Assembly: GCA_900548385.1 (NCBI GenBank)
Contig: URKJ01000002.1
Coordinates: forward strand, 62,001-126,000
DNA length: 64,000 nt
Reading direction: 5' to 3'
Origin: an uncultured bacterium
Lineage (GTDB): Bacteria; Verrucomicrobiota; Lentisphaeria; Victivallales; UBA1829
The position numbers and the translations under genes were made by a program. This document shows positions 25,573 through 34,733 of the stretch, one piece after another (positions within the stretch are counted from its first letter, which is position 1; each line of letters opens with the position of its first letter). The notes under the pieces are model-generated. The model saw nothing but the letters and a program-made list of their open reading frames with translations, ran no database searches and had not been told where the DNA came from.

Positions 25573-26864
25573 TTTCCCATGCCGACACGCTGCCGGACAC
25601 CGTGCGGCGGCGGTTCCGGATTTTCGCATACGCCTCCACTTGGTTCGGCTGTTTCGCCGATGTCATGCTGGAAAGTTCCGCGATCATCATTCTGTATTTT
25701 GCCATGCTTGGAGCAAGCAATACACTGACCATGCTTTCGACCGGACTTTCCGGTATCGTGTCAATGTTCCTGCTGATCCCGGCATCCGGATTTGTTGACA
25801 AGCTAGGGCCGAAGAGAGTTGTCGGAATTTCCTGTTATCTGGCCTGCGCCTCCTATCTTCTGATGGCTTTTGCGCCATTTTTCGGAAAAGCGGCGGCACA
25901 ATACATTGTACTGGCAGGATGTTTTGCATTCTGCGTTTCCAAGCCGCTTTGGACCGCCGCATGGTATCCGATTCTCGGAGACATTCTGCGTCCGTCCGAA
26001 CGTGGCGATTTTTTCGGCTTCATGCGCTTCAGCTATTACATCCTGACCGGAGGAATTTTTTGCCTGATCGGAATTTTTATGGGCGCAAAACCTCCGGTAT
26101 GGTTTCTTCAACTGGTAATCGGAGTAACCGGCATTCTGGCATTGGGACGGATTTTCTTCATTTCCAAAATTCGGCTCGGCGAACATGAACTGGGAAAATA
26201 CGATTTGAAAAAAGCTTTTTCCACCTCAGTCCGCAATGCCCCGTTGGTCGGACTGTCCGTATATGTCGGTTTTTTAAGCCTTGCATTTGCCGCGATTCTG
26301 CCGTTGTCATTGATCTACCTCAAAAACGGTCTGCACTATGGCGACAACCTGGTGCAGATACTTTCCTCAGTCGGGATCGGCGGAAGTATTTTCGGCTTCT
26401 TTTTTTATGGAAAACTGGTGCGGAAAATCGGGATCCGCAATCTGCAGTTCGGGATTCACGCGGCTTATATTTTCATTCCGCTCTGCCTGTTTTTCTGCGG
26501 GGAAAACATTCCCTGCTTGGTCGTTCCTATCGGTTTTCTGCTTTTTGCAGGGAATTTTGCGTTTGCCTGTTTCGGCTGCGCCATGTCTCAGGAGATTCTG
26601 GCGCTTGCCCGCCCCGGAAACATCACAATGGCGAGTGCGTTTACGCAAACGTATCAGATGATTGGCACGGCCTGCGGACGAACTGTCGCCTCGCTGCTTT
26701 TAGGCAACGGTGTTTTGGCGACAACATGGAAATACTGGAATTTTTCCTGTTCCAAATTTCAGACGATTTTTCTGTTCTGTTCCGGACTGGCACTGTTCTG
26801 CCTGATTCTGCTGTTCTGCCTGCCGAGCGTTGTGCCGGAGCATGACGATTACTATCAGCCGTAA
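25569..26864 (+). CDS. Major facilitator superfamily transporter
   Basis: 431 residues with about twelve hydrophobic segments starting at residue 25. The loop after the second segment, DKLGPKRV, is the MFS motif A (G-x-x-x-D-R/K-x-G-R/K-R/K type), and a long central loop (about 195-225) divides the halves. Start overlaps the preceding stop (ATGA). Substrate unknown; its position behind a B12 riboswitch and a metE/glyA remnant suggests a link to methionine, cobalamin or a related compound, but that is weak. Confidence 0.85.
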   Translation: MISHADTLPDTVRRRFRIFAYASTWFGCFADVMLESSAIIILYFAMLGASNTLTMLSTGLSGIVSMFLLIPASGFVDKLGPKRVVGISCYLACASYLLMAFAPFFGKAAAQYIVLAGCFAFCVSKPLWTAAWYPILGDILRPSERGDFFGFMRFSYYILTGGIFCLIGIFMGAKPPVWFLQLVIGVTGILALGRIFFISKIRLGEHELGKYDLKKAFSTSVRNAPLVGLSVYVGFLSLAFAAILPLSLIYLKNGLHYGDNLVQILSSVGIGGSIFGFFFYGKLVRKIGIRNLQFGIHAAYIFIPLCLFFCGENIPCLVVPIGFLLFAGNFAFACFGCAMSQEILALARPGNITMASAFTQTYQMIGTACGRTVASLLLGNGVLATTWKYWNFSCSKFQTIFLFCSGLALFCLILLFCLPSVVPEHDDYYQP

Positions 26865-27068
26865 TCGCCGGGAAATCCACTTCAAGGGGAAAATGAAAAT
26901 AAACACCAATACTTCCAATTCCAATGCAGAGCGTCCGACCGCCGCCTGTCTTTTCCAGAGAAAAGTATTCGCCAACGCGGCAACCGAAAACATGGTGTTG
27001 CAATGAATTGACCGGGAGGGCAGTCCGGGAGCATTCCAGCGGACCCGTTGATTATGAGGGGAAAACAC

Positions 27069-27145
27069 TGGTCGGAGCAGTGGGATTCGAACCCACGACT
27101 TTCTGGTCCCAAACCAGACGCGCTACCGGGCTGCGCTATGCTCCG
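27069..27145 (-). tRNA. tRNA-Pro (anticodon TGG)
   Basis: Minus strand folds into a cloverleaf: acceptor CGGAGCA/TGCTCCG, D arm with AGCGCAGCCCGGTAGCGC, anticodon stem CTGGT with loop TTTGGGA (anticodon TGG), T arm GTGGGTTCGAATCCCAC. The 3' CCA is encoded. The 204 bases between the MFS gene and this tRNA show no gene. Confidence 0.97.
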
Positions 27146-27205
27146 ATACAGAATGTGCTACAATATATCCGTTCAAATCCGAAAATCAAGCGGATTTTGT
27201 AAATT

Positions 27206-28024
27206 TCACGATTCTGAAAGAACTGTTCGTGAATGGTAAAACACTCCGTCTGCATATTCAATCACGGAATAAGCTCCGTGACGGGTCAGGGAGCCGCATG
27301 ACGTTTCACCGCGGCCCGTTGCATCCAAATCAAAATACGGAGCATGGATATGACCGCATAGAACGAGGTCCAGCCGTCCGGCATTCAGCAGAGCCGCCGC
27401 CTCACCGGCACCGAACAACCGATGACGGAAACCGTTCACCAATCCCTTGCGGATCCGCCGGAACGGGAAATGGCACACCGCCACCAACGGGCTAGTCTTC
27501 TCCGAACACTCCGAACGGATCAAGTTCCGCGCCGTTTCGTCAAGAAAACCGCATGACAGCACCGGATTCGTCGGACGCGCCGCATTGAACACCAGAAAAC
27601 GGAGCGGACCGAAATTCCGCGCATACGGATAAGAACCGGGGGACTGCAATCCGTTTGTCACTTCCCCGATGAATGCATAGTATGCTTCCCGGCAGGTCCG
27701 GCTGCGCACATAGGCATCATGATTGCCCGGACTGAATATCAACGGTATTCCGGAATCGGTCAGCGGCTTCAGATCGGCAAGCGCCAACTGGAATTCGGAG
27801 GGCTGGCCGCAAGTCACCGCGTCGCCGGAAAATACGATCAAATCGGGCGCATCGGCAAGAATCCGTTCCACGGCAAGGCGGATATACTCGCGGCGGTGCA
27901 ACTTCCGCCGCGACAGAATGGAATTCATCGCGCCGACGATCCGTTTGTCAAAAAAACCACCCGACATCCGCATCGGAAGCGCTTCGTGAATATCGGAAAA
28001 ATGGACGATCCGGAACGGTCTCAT
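27206..28024 (-). CDS. Calcineurin-like metallophosphoesterase
   Basis: 272 residues from the ATG that overlaps the upstream stop (ATGA); a longer frame without ribosome site exists. All metal-binding motifs are present: HFSDIHE (D-x-H), FSGDAV (GD), SPGNHDAY (GNHD), AVCHFPF (H) and CGHIHAPYF (GHxH). Cytoplasmic, no signal peptide. It belongs to the large 3',5'-cyclic nucleotide / phosphodiesterase-type family; substrate not identifiable. Last gene of the nadD-rsfS-unknown-phosphoesterase operon. Confidence 0.9.
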   Translation of the reverse strand: MRPFRIVHFSDIHEALPMRMSGGFFDKRIVGAMNSILSRRKLHRREYIRLAVERILADAPDLIVFSGDAVTCGQPSEFQLALADLKPLTDSGIPLIFSPGNHDAYVRSRTCREAYYAFIGEVTNGLQSPGSYPYARNFGPLRFLVFNAARPTNPVLSCGFLDETARNLIRSECSEKTSPLVAVCHFPFRRIRKGLVNGFRHRLFGAGEAAALLNAGRLDLVLCGHIHAPYFDLDATGRGETSCGSLTRHGAYSVIEYADGVFYHSRTVLSES

Positions 28025-28671
28025 TGTTCCGCCCGCAATGCCGTCAAAACGTCCAGCAGAATGTCGTGAAGCTGAGTCAAAGCACCTTCGTGCTCGTGAC
28101 ATTTCCGCTCAACCACCGGAGAAAACGCGTGTAATTTGAACAGTTCGCCGATCAAGGCGTTGATGTCCGCAAGCAGACGTTTGCAGAGTGCGATTTTCAG
28201 CGGACGGGAACGCGGGGCATCCTCCGGGTCAAGCGCCATATCAATGATGTCTCCCGACCGTGCCATGAGTTTTCCGTAAAGACAGAGAATACGCATCGTC
28301 GGAACCAGAAGTTCTTTCTCTCCGCTGACCGCATAAAATGCGCTCCAGTCGCGGGTCAGCTGGGCGGCTCCGCGGAAAACCGGAGCACAGGGCGCTTTTT
28401 TCCAGTTGGCGTCCTGCGGGGCATCCTCTTCGTCGTCCTCCCCGTCATCGTCCCGGTCATAAGGAACCGGGCCGAGCTTGCTCCAGTCTCCCCCTGCCGG
28501 GGCGAGATCGGAACGCTTGCGCATCCGGTTCATAATAACACCGTCTTCATCCGGAAGGTCGATATACTTCGGCAGATCGGCGGCGTAAGCGTTGACGCGC
28601 GCATCGTCCTTGCGCAGTTCAAGTTCCCAGTCGAACTCGTTCCACTTCTCTTTATCGGGATTCTGCGGCAT
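28021..28671 (-). CDS. Conserved-looking protein of unknown function in the nadD-rsfS operon
   Basis: 216 residues, acidic in the middle (DDDGEDDEED, about 74-83), with a mainly helical C-terminal half (ILCLYGKLMARSGDIIDMAL...). The stop of rsfS is directly followed by its upstream region and its own stop overlaps the next ATG, so it is a real operon member. It resembles no family I can name. Cytoplasmic. Confidence 0.75.
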   Translation of the reverse strand: MPQNPDKEKWNEFDWELELRKDDARVNAYAADLPKYIDLPDEDGVIMNRMRKRSDLAPAGGDWSKLGPVPYDRDDDGEDDEEDAPQDANWKKAPCAPVFRGAAQLTRDWSAFYAVSGEKELLVPTMRILCLYGKLMARSGDIIDMALDPEDAPRSRPLKIALCKRLLADINALIGELFKLHAFSPVVERKCHEHEGALTQLHDILLDVLTALRAEQ

Positions 28672-29094
28672 TTACTGTCTCAATCTGGAAGCAACGATTT
28701 TAGCTTCGAGCTTCTTGATGGCTTCAATCTTCGGAGCGTCTTTCCAAAGGTCCTCCAGCTGATAAAGTTCGCGGGATTCCTTTGTGAACACATGCACCAT
28801 GACATTTCCAAAGTCAAGGATCATCCAATGGCTTTCCGGCGAACCGTCGATTTCTCCGCGCAGGCCGTATTTGGTACGGACGTCGCGACGGATGCGCTCG
28901 GTGATCGCGCGCAGATGCGGATCGGAAGTTCCCGTGCAGATCAGAAACTGTTCCGCAACGGCGGAATGTTCGGACATATCCAGACGGATAATGTCGGTTG
29001 CCTTCCGGTCATACGCGATTTCCGCGCAAACTTCGGCGAGTTCCGCCGCGTTCAGCTTCGGGAAGGATTTTTTTTCTTCCTGTTCAGTGCTCAT
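28672..29094 (-). CDS. rsfS: Ribosomal silencing factor RsfS (Iojap family)
   Basis: 140 residues with the DUF143 core: ATDIIRLDMSEHSAVAEQFLI, CTGTSDPHLRAITERI, GSPESHWMILDFGNVMVHVF and RELYQLEDLW. RsfS binds ribosomal protein L14 (uL14) and blocks subunit joining when nutrients are short. It overlaps the end of nadD by 11 bases, the usual nadD-rsfS pairing. Confidence 0.95.
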   Translation of the reverse strand: MSTEQEEKKSFPKLNAAELAEVCAEIAYDRKATDIIRLDMSEHSAVAEQFLICTGTSDPHLRAITERIRRDVRTKYGLRGEIDGSPESHWMILDFGNVMVHVFTKESRELYQLEDLWKDAPKIEAIKKLEAKIVASRLRQ

Positions 29095-29692
29095 ACAAGC
29101 TCCTTGTTTTTATATATTCCATTACATTTCGGTCCAATACCTTGTCCGCGTTTCTGCCGGTGCGCAGCGCTTCACGGATCTCCGTTGAGGAAATATCATA
29201 TACGGGGATGTCACGGATGATCCCCGCATAAAGCTTTCCCGCCCATTCCGGTCCCCAGTGCTCCAGCAGACTCTCCATGCTCACCTCAAAGCCGGGGCGC
29301 GGGTAAGTGAGCACATCGTATTCAAACACCAGTTCCCCGACGCGGAACCAACTGTAAAACTGTGCCAGGCTGTCCGAGCCGATCAGCAGAATAAACCGGT
29401 CATCCGGCGACTGTGCGGAAAGTAAATGCAGCGTGTCGATCGTATAAGAGATTCCCCCCCGCTCGGATTCGACACCGGACACCGCAAAATGTTCCGTTCC
29501 TTCCGTCGCCAGCCGGAGCATCTCCATCCGGTCTTCAAACGGGACGATCGACGTATCCTGTTTATGCGGCGGGATCCATGCAGGCGCGAAGATCACCTCG
29601 TCGGCAAGCCCGCGTTCCAGAACGGCATGTGCCAACCGGGTGTGTCCAAGATGTGGCGGATTGAACGTTCCGCCATAAAATATTTTTCTCAT
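29084..29692 (-). CDS. nadD: Nicotinate-nucleotide adenylyltransferase
   Basis: 202 residues. Nucleotidyltransferase motifs GGTFNPPHLGH (HxGH) and the C-terminal SSTEIR (ISSTxxR) are present, with the NadD-type WIPPHK. Converts nicotinate mononucleotide plus ATP to deamido-NAD. First gene of a four-gene minus-strand operon, divergent from cca. Confidence 0.95.
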   Translation of the reverse strand: MRKIFYGGTFNPPHLGHTRLAHAVLERGLADEVIFAPAWIPPHKQDTSIVPFEDRMEMLRLATEGTEHFAVSGVESERGGISYTIDTLHLLSAQSPDDRFILLIGSDSLAQFYSWFRVGELVFEYDVLTYPRPGFEVSMESLLEHWGPEWAGKLYAGIIRDIPVYDISSTEIREALRTGRNADKVLDRNVMEYIKTRSLYEH

Positions 29693-29790
29693 GAACCTTG
29701 CAAATCCCTTTTCTTAAAATATACCGCAGTATTTTACTATGAAAACGGTGGTTTAACAAGTCAAAAGATAAAATTATTTTCAAAAATCTC

Positions 29791-29818
29791 TTGATATTCC
29801 GGAAAAACATACTATTTT
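29791..29818 (+). promoter_or_regulatory. Promoter of cca
   Basis: TTGATA (29791-29796), 16-base spacer, TATTTT (29813-29818), 36 bases before the start codon. Confidence 0.55.
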
Positions 29819-29854
29819 TCCCGGAAACCACAACAAAACCTCCGGGAGAACATT

Positions 29855-31216
29855 ATGCCGCAACAATTCTGTGATCTGCCGTCCGGTCCGCTGTTTTCTG
29901 CGGCGGCGGAAGTTGCTGCCGAACTGAAACGGCACGGCAAAAAGGCATTCCTGATCGGAGGATGCGTCCGGGACATGCTGCTCGGAGTCACTCCGCACGA
30001 TATTGACATTGCCACGACCGCGCGCCCGGAAGAGATTCAGGCAATTTTTGAAAAGACCCACGCATTCGGAGCGTCGTTCGGCGTCGTCACGGTTCATTGG
30101 GACGGTTTCTGTTTCGAGACCGCGACCTTGCGGGAAGAACGCGATTATCTGGATGGACGCCGTCCCGAAACGGTTCTCTATACGGACGACGAAGTGAAAG
30201 ACGTTATCCGGCGCGACTTCACGGTCAACGGACTGATCTGCGATCCGCAGACCGGAGAGCTGTTTGACCATGTCGGAGGGATTGCCGACCTCAAACGCGG
30301 GATTCTCCGCACCATCGGCGATCCGGACCGGCGCTTTTCCGAAGACTATCTGCGTATTCTCCGCGCGGTCCGTTTCACCGCGCGCCTCGGCTTTGAACTC
30401 GACAGCGCGGCAAGGGACGCGGCAATGCGGCACGCGGAAAAGCTGCGTATTCTTTCCGCCGAACGAATTCGCGATGAACTCGAAAAAATACTGACGGGAC
30501 CGCGCCCGTCCCTGGCATTCCGTCTGATGCTGGAACTCGGTATTCTGCAAGTGATCCTGCCGGAGATCGCCGCGCTGGATGGAGTGAAGCAACCGCCGAA
30601 ATTTCATCCGGAAGGCGATGTATTCACCCACACCATGATTATGCTGGAACGCATGTGTCACCCGACACGGGAACTCGCGTGGAGCGTGTTGCTTCACGAC
30701 GTCGGCAAACCTGCCGCCGCGGCGCCGGGCCCCGACGGGATCATCCATTTTTACGGACATGAGCATATCGGTTCCCAAATGGCGGAAAAGATCCTGACAA
30801 GGCTGAAATGTCCGTCCGCACTGATCCGGAATGTCGCGGCGGCGGTTGCAAACCACATGAAATTTGCCTCGGTAGACAAAATGAAACGTTCCACCTGGCT
30901 GAAAATGATCGCTGCGCCGACTTTCCCGACCGATATGGAACTGAACCGCGTGGACTGCGCGTCCTGCCACGGAAAAATGGAAGGCTATCTGCTGATGCTG
31001 GACCGCTGGCGGGAACTGGCGGACCGTCCCGCTCTTCCGCCGCTTCCCGTCAACGGCAGGGATCTGATCGCACTGGGGGTTCCGCCGGGCCCGCAGTTGG
31101 GCAGAATACTGCAAATTCTCAAGGAGGAATTCCTGGAAAACCGACTGAAAACGCGAGAAGAACTGCTTGTTTTCGCAGAGAATCGGATAAAAAGCAGAAA
31201 AAAACTTGCAAAATAA
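29855..31216 (+). CDS. cca: tRNA nucleotidyltransferase / poly(A) polymerase family with HD domain
   Basis: 453 residues. N-terminal nucleotidyltransferase: FLIGGCVRDMLLG and HDIDIATTARPEE (catalytic Asp pair), then RRDFTVNGL and the RRFSEDYLRILRAVRF helix of class II CCA-adding enzymes. C-terminal HD domain: HPEGDVFTHTM and LLHDVGKP. Adds or repairs the 3' CCA of tRNA. All four tRNAs in this window encode CCA, so repair is its likely main job. GGGAG precedes the ATG. Confidence 0.93.
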   Translation: MPQQFCDLPSGPLFSAAAEVAAELKRHGKKAFLIGGCVRDMLLGVTPHDIDIATTARPEEIQAIFEKTHAFGASFGVVTVHWDGFCFETATLREERDYLDGRRPETVLYTDDEVKDVIRRDFTVNGLICDPQTGELFDHVGGIADLKRGILRTIGDPDRRFSEDYLRILRAVRFTARLGFELDSAARDAAMRHAEKLRILSAERIRDELEKILTGPRPSLAFRLMLELGILQVILPEIAALDGVKQPPKFHPEGDVFTHTMIMLERMCHPTRELAWSVLLHDVGKPAAAAPGPDGIIHFYGHEHIGSQMAEKILTRLKCPSALIRNVAAAVANHMKFASVDKMKRSTWLKMIAAPTFPTDMELNRVDCASCHGKMEGYLLMLDRWRELADRPALPPLPVNGRDLIALGVPPGPQLGRILQILKEEFLENRLKTREELLVFAENRIKSRKKLAK

Positions 31217-31233
31217 AAATGCAATGTTATATT
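31206..31233 (+). promoter_or_regulatory. Promoter of the rplU-purC-met operon
   Basis: TTGCAA (31206-31211), 16-base spacer, TATATT (31228-31233). It starts inside the end of cca. Confidence 0.6.
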
Positions 31234-31279
31234 AATAAGCTCTGTAACGGAACTTATTTTATTTTTTAAGGAGAATAGC

Positions 31280-31588
31280 ATGTACGCAATCATCAGCACT
31301 GGTGGAAAACAGCTGAAAGTTACAAACGACGAAGTCGTGGCTGTCGAACGTCTTGCCGGAAATGCCGGCGACAAAGTAACATTTGACCAGGTCCTCGCCG
31401 TCGGCGAAGGCGCGAACGTGAACTTCGGCGCACCCACCGTTGCGGGCGCAAAAGTCGAAGCGGAAATCGTGGAGCACTTCCGCGGTCCGAAACTGATCGC
31501 GTTCAAAATGAAACGCCGCAAAGGCTATCGTCTGCGCAAAGGTCACAGACAGGAACTCACCAAAGTCAAAATCCTTTCCGTGGGGTAA
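31280..31588 (+). CDS. rplU: 50S ribosomal protein L21
   Basis: 102 residues, full length for L21: MYAIISTGGKQLKVTNDEVV, GAKVEAEIVEHFRGPKLIAFKMKRRKGYRLRKGHRQ. AAGGAG precedes the ATG. Binds 23S rRNA in the large subunit. Normally followed by rpmA (L27) and obgE; here purC follows six bases later and rpmA is absent. Confidence 0.98.
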   Translation: MYAIISTGGKQLKVTNDEVVAVERLAGNAGDKVTFDQVLAVGEGANVNFGAPTVAGAKVEAEIVEHFRGPKLIAFKMKRRKGYRLRKGHRQELTKVKILSVG

Positions 31589-31594
31589 TCTGTC

Positions 31595-32494
31595 ATGCGT
31601 TATGATGCGAACGGAGCATTGTTGGAGACCGGGATTCCCGGTCTGAAACCGGTTCATCGCGGAAAAGTACGCGATATTTACGACATGGGAGACAGTCTTC
31701 TCTTTGTGGCGACTGACCGCATCAGTGCATTCGATTGTGTTATGCCGAACGGTATTCCGGACAAGGGGCGTGTGCTTACCGCGATGTCCCTGTTCTGGTT
31801 TGACCTGTTCTCCTGGGCGCCCAATCATGTGCTCTGCTCCGACGCATCGGAATTTCCGGCGATTCTCAAACCTGTTGAAAAAGACCTCGCCGGACGTTCT
31901 ATTCTCGTGAAAAAAGCCAAAACGATCCCGTTGGAGTGCATCGTCCGCGGCTATATCACCGGAAGCGGATGGAGTTCCTACAAAAAAGACGGCACCGTAT
32001 GCGGGCAGAAACTCCGTCCCGGCTACCGTCAGGCGGAAAAACTTGACGAAGCCATCTTCACCCCCTCCACGAAAGCGGATGAGGGACATGATGAAAATAT
32101 CAGTTTCGACGAAGCATGCAAATTGGTCGGCGTCGAAAAAGCAACCCGTGTCAAGGAACTTGCGCTCCGTCTTTACAACGAGGCCGCCGCTCACGCGGAA
32201 AAATGCGGAATCATTCTCGCCGATACAAAATTTGAATTCGGCGAATACAACGGCGAAGTCATCGTGATTGATGAAGTCCTTACGCCCGATTCCAGCAGAT
32301 TCTGGCCGAAAGACCAGTACCGGATCGGCGGTTCGCCCGCAAGTCTCGACAAACAGTTTGTCCGGGATTATCTGGAAAGTCTCGACTGGGATAAAACCCC
32401 CCCGGCGCCGGCTCTTCCCGAAGAGATCGTCGTCAAGACGCGGGAAAAATATCTGGATGCGCTGAAAGCGCTTTCGGGGAAATCTCTTTCCTGA
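31595..32494 (+). CDS. purC: SAICAR synthase (phosphoribosylaminoimidazole-succinocarboxamide synthase)
   Basis: 299 residues with KVRDIYDMGDSLLFVATDRISAFD (ATP site), CIVRGYITGSGW, and DTKFEFG with IDEVLTPDSSRFW. Joins aspartate to CAIR in purine synthesis. The length and motifs fit the longer purC type. Directly downstream of rplU and 33 bases before metX, in the same direction. Confidence 0.97.
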   Translation: MRYDANGALLETGIPGLKPVHRGKVRDIYDMGDSLLFVATDRISAFDCVMPNGIPDKGRVLTAMSLFWFDLFSWAPNHVLCSDASEFPAILKPVEKDLAGRSILVKKAKTIPLECIVRGYITGSGWSSYKKDGTVCGQKLRPGYRQAEKLDEAIFTPSTKADEGHDENISFDEACKLVGVEKATRVKELALRLYNEAAAHAEKCGIILADTKFEFGEYNGEVIVIDEVLTPDSSRFWPKDQYRIGGSPASLDKQFVRDYLESLDWDKTPPAPALPEEIVVKTREKYLDALKALSGKSLS

Positions 32495-32527
32495 TTGCTC
32501 CGCTCCGGTTTACGGGAAATCTGCACG

Positions 32528-33670
32528 ATGAAACCTGAACAGTTACGGAACAGTGTCGGAGTCGTGTCTCCCAGGGATTTCACGTTTGAAGAGGGGCTGC
32601 GCCTTCAGTGCGGACAGCTCCTCGCCCCGATCAATCTCCGTTATGAAACTTACGGTCGGCTCTCGCCGGAATGCGACAATGCAATTCTGATCGAACACGC
32701 GCTTTCCGGTGACGCGCATGTTGCGGGCTACTACTCCGAAACCGATGAAAAGCCCGGCTGGTGGGACACAATGGTCGGTCCCGGCAAAACATTCGACACC
32801 AACAAATACTTCATCGTCTGTTCCAACGTCATTGGCGGCTGTTCCGGCTCCACGGGCCCCAGTTCACAGAACCCGGCGACCGGTAAACAGTACGGAATGG
32901 ATTTTCCCGTTCTCACGATTGCCGATATGGTCCACGCGCAGAAAAAACTGATGGATCATCTCGGAATCCGGAAATGGCTTTGTGTGGCGGGCGGTTCCAT
33001 GGGCGGCATGCAAGTGCTCCGCTGGGCACTCCTTTATCCCGACTGTCTGGAAAGTGCGATTCCCATTGCAACCTCGTCCCGTATTTCCGCCCAGTCGATC
33101 GCGTTCAACTGGGTCGGCAGGGAAGCCATCATGAGCGATCCGGCATGGAACGACGGCAATTACGCCGATCAGCCGGACCGCGGACTTGCCATCGCCCGTA
33201 TGCTTGCCCATATCACCTATCTGAGCGAAGAATCCATGCGCCGCAAATTCGGACGCAAACTGCAGTCCGCCAAAGATTATTCCTTTGATTTCGACAAAGA
33301 TTTCAGCGTGGAAAGTTACCTGGAGCATCAGGGAATGCGGTTTGTGGACCGGTTCGACGCAAACTCCTATCTTTACATCACCCGCGCCATCGACTATTTC
33401 GATGTTGCGGACAAAGTGGACGGCGATCTTGCGAAAGGTCTTGCCCCCATGACTTGTAAATGTCTGGTCGTCTCATTCTCCAGTGACTGGCTGTTCCCGC
33501 CCGAACAATCGCGGGAAATGGTGCGCGGAATGCTTAAAAACGGACTGGATGTCACCTACTGCAATATAAAATCCTCCTACGGACACGATGCATTCCTGCT
33601 GGAAGATGAAACTCTCGGCACGCTGATCTCAAACTTCCTCGCCAACCTCAGACCGGAGGCTGCATCATGA
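32528..33670 (+). CDS. metX: Homoserine O-acetyltransferase
   Basis: 380 residues from ATG 32528; a TTG 33 bases upstream is also in frame but has no ribosome site. Alpha/beta hydrolase fold with AGGSMGGMQ (nucleophile Ser157), FSSDWLFPPEQS (Asp) and SYGHDAFLLE (His). LRYETYGRLSPECDNAIL and GGCSGSTGPSS are MetX signatures. Activates homoserine with acetyl-CoA (or succinyl-CoA in some members) for methionine synthesis. Overlaps metW by ATGA. Confidence 0.95.
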   Translation: MKPEQLRNSVGVVSPRDFTFEEGLRLQCGQLLAPINLRYETYGRLSPECDNAILIEHALSGDAHVAGYYSETDEKPGWWDTMVGPGKTFDTNKYFIVCSNVIGGCSGSTGPSSQNPATGKQYGMDFPVLTIADMVHAQKKLMDHLGIRKWLCVAGGSMGGMQVLRWALLYPDCLESAIPIATSSRISAQSIAFNWVGREAIMSDPAWNDGNYADQPDRGLAIARMLAHITYLSEESMRRKFGRKLQSAKDYSFDFDKDFSVESYLEHQGMRFVDRFDANSYLYITRAIDYFDVADKVDGDLAKGLAPMTCKCLVVSFSSDWLFPPEQSREMVRGMLKNGLDVTYCNIKSSYGHDAFLLEDETLGTLISNFLANLRPEAAS

Positions 33671-34293
33671 CCGACATCCGGATCAATCACGACACCATTC
33701 TTTCCCGCGACGATCTGACGGCGATCGCGTCGATGATCCCCGCCGGGTCGCGAATTCTTGACCTCGGCTGCGGTTCCGGACGGCTTCTCAAAATTCTCTC
33801 CCAGCTCAAAGAAGCCAAGGTCATGGGCGTGGAATGCGATCAGGATAAAGTCATCGCCTGCGCCGGACGCGGAGTTCCCGTTATTCAGGCGGACCTCGAT
33901 GACGGGCTCCCCGATTTTCCCGACCTCTGCTATGACTTCGTCATCCTCAGCCGAACCCTTCAGGCGGTGAAGCGTCCGGACCTGCTGCTGGATGAAATGT
34001 TCCGGGTCGGCAAAACGGGAATTGTCAGCTTCATCAATTTCGGTCATTGCTCCGCACGGCTCCAGCTTCTGTTCGGCGACATGCCGGAAACGAAAACCCT
34101 TCCATGGCGCTGGTTCGACACACCGAACATTCATCTTGCCACGATTGCGGATTTCCGGCGGCTGTGCCGGGAGAAGAATATCCGGATCCTGCGGGAAATC
34201 CCGCTCTCGATGAAATCCGATCCATTGGCGTGGCTTGCCGATCTCTGGCCGAATTTTTTTGCATCGACCTGCGTTTTCATTCTGGAAAAATGA
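33667..34293 (+). CDS. metW: Methionine biosynthesis protein MetW
   Basis: 208 residues with the methyltransferase-like SAM site RILDLGCGSGRLLKIL and the MetW-specific YDFVILSRTLQAVKRPD and LPWRWFDTPNIHLATI. MetW forms a complex with MetX and is needed for its activity in several bacteria. The start overlaps the metX stop (ATGA) and its stop overlaps the next ATG, so three genes are translationally coupled. Confidence 0.95.
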   Translation: MTDIRINHDTILSRDDLTAIASMIPAGSRILDLGCGSGRLLKILSQLKEAKVMGVECDQDKVIACAGRGVPVIQADLDDGLPDFPDLCYDFVILSRTLQAVKRPDLLLDEMFRVGKTGIVSFINFGHCSARLQLLFGDMPETKTLPWRWFDTPNIHLATIADFRRLCREKNIRILREIPLSMKSDPLAWLADLWPNFFASTCVFILEK

Positions 34294-34667
34294 ACCGTGC
34301 ACCGGCAATCATCTATTCCGCGGTGACGCTGAGCGCAATAATCGGGCTCTGCACGCTTTATTTCATTCCGCCGGAAAGTCTCGGTTATGACGTCTGTTTT
34401 TCCCGGCGCGTCCTGAACCTTTCCTGCGCAGGCTGCGGAGCGACGCGCGCCACGCGGGCGCTGCTGCACGGAGATGTTGCCGGAGCGTTCCATCTGAACC
34501 CGTTTTATGTGCTGTTACTCCCCGTTCTTCTTTATGTCTGGTTCGTTGCCGGGCAGCATGCATTCGGTGCCCGGAAACCGCTGCCGGTCTTCGGTATGCG
34601 CGGAGTTGCGGCGATTCTTATCCTGATGATCCTTTTTACGATTCTGCGCAACATTCTGCACTGGTGA
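34290..34667 (+). CDS. DUF2752 family membrane protein
   Basis: 125 residues from the ATG overlapping the metW stop. Three hydrophobic segments (about 5-25, 70-92, 104-122) and the DUF2752 core CAGCGATRATRALLHGDVAGAF followed by NPF. Function of the family is unknown. Coupling to metX-metW may only reflect operon growth. Confidence 0.85.
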   Translation: MNRAPAIIYSAVTLSAIIGLCTLYFIPPESLGYDVCFSRRVLNLSCAGCGATRATRALLHGDVAGAFHLNPFYVLLLPVLLYVWFVAGQHAFGARKPLPVFGMRGVAAILILMILFTILRNILHW

Positions 34668-34682
34668 TTTGTAAATGAAAAA

Positions 34683-34714
34683 CGCCTCCGGTCCGCAACA
34701 GAGGACCGGAGGCG
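34683..34714 (-). terminator. Terminator of the sialate O-acetylesterase gene (probably bidirectional)
   Basis: CGCCTCCGGTCC / GGACCGGAGGCG make a perfect 12-base-pair stem with an eight-base loop. On the minus strand it is followed by TTTTT. It lies between two convergent genes and may stop the plus-strand met operon too. Confidence 0.88.
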
Positions 34715-34733
34715 CAAAATAAAAACGGATGAA

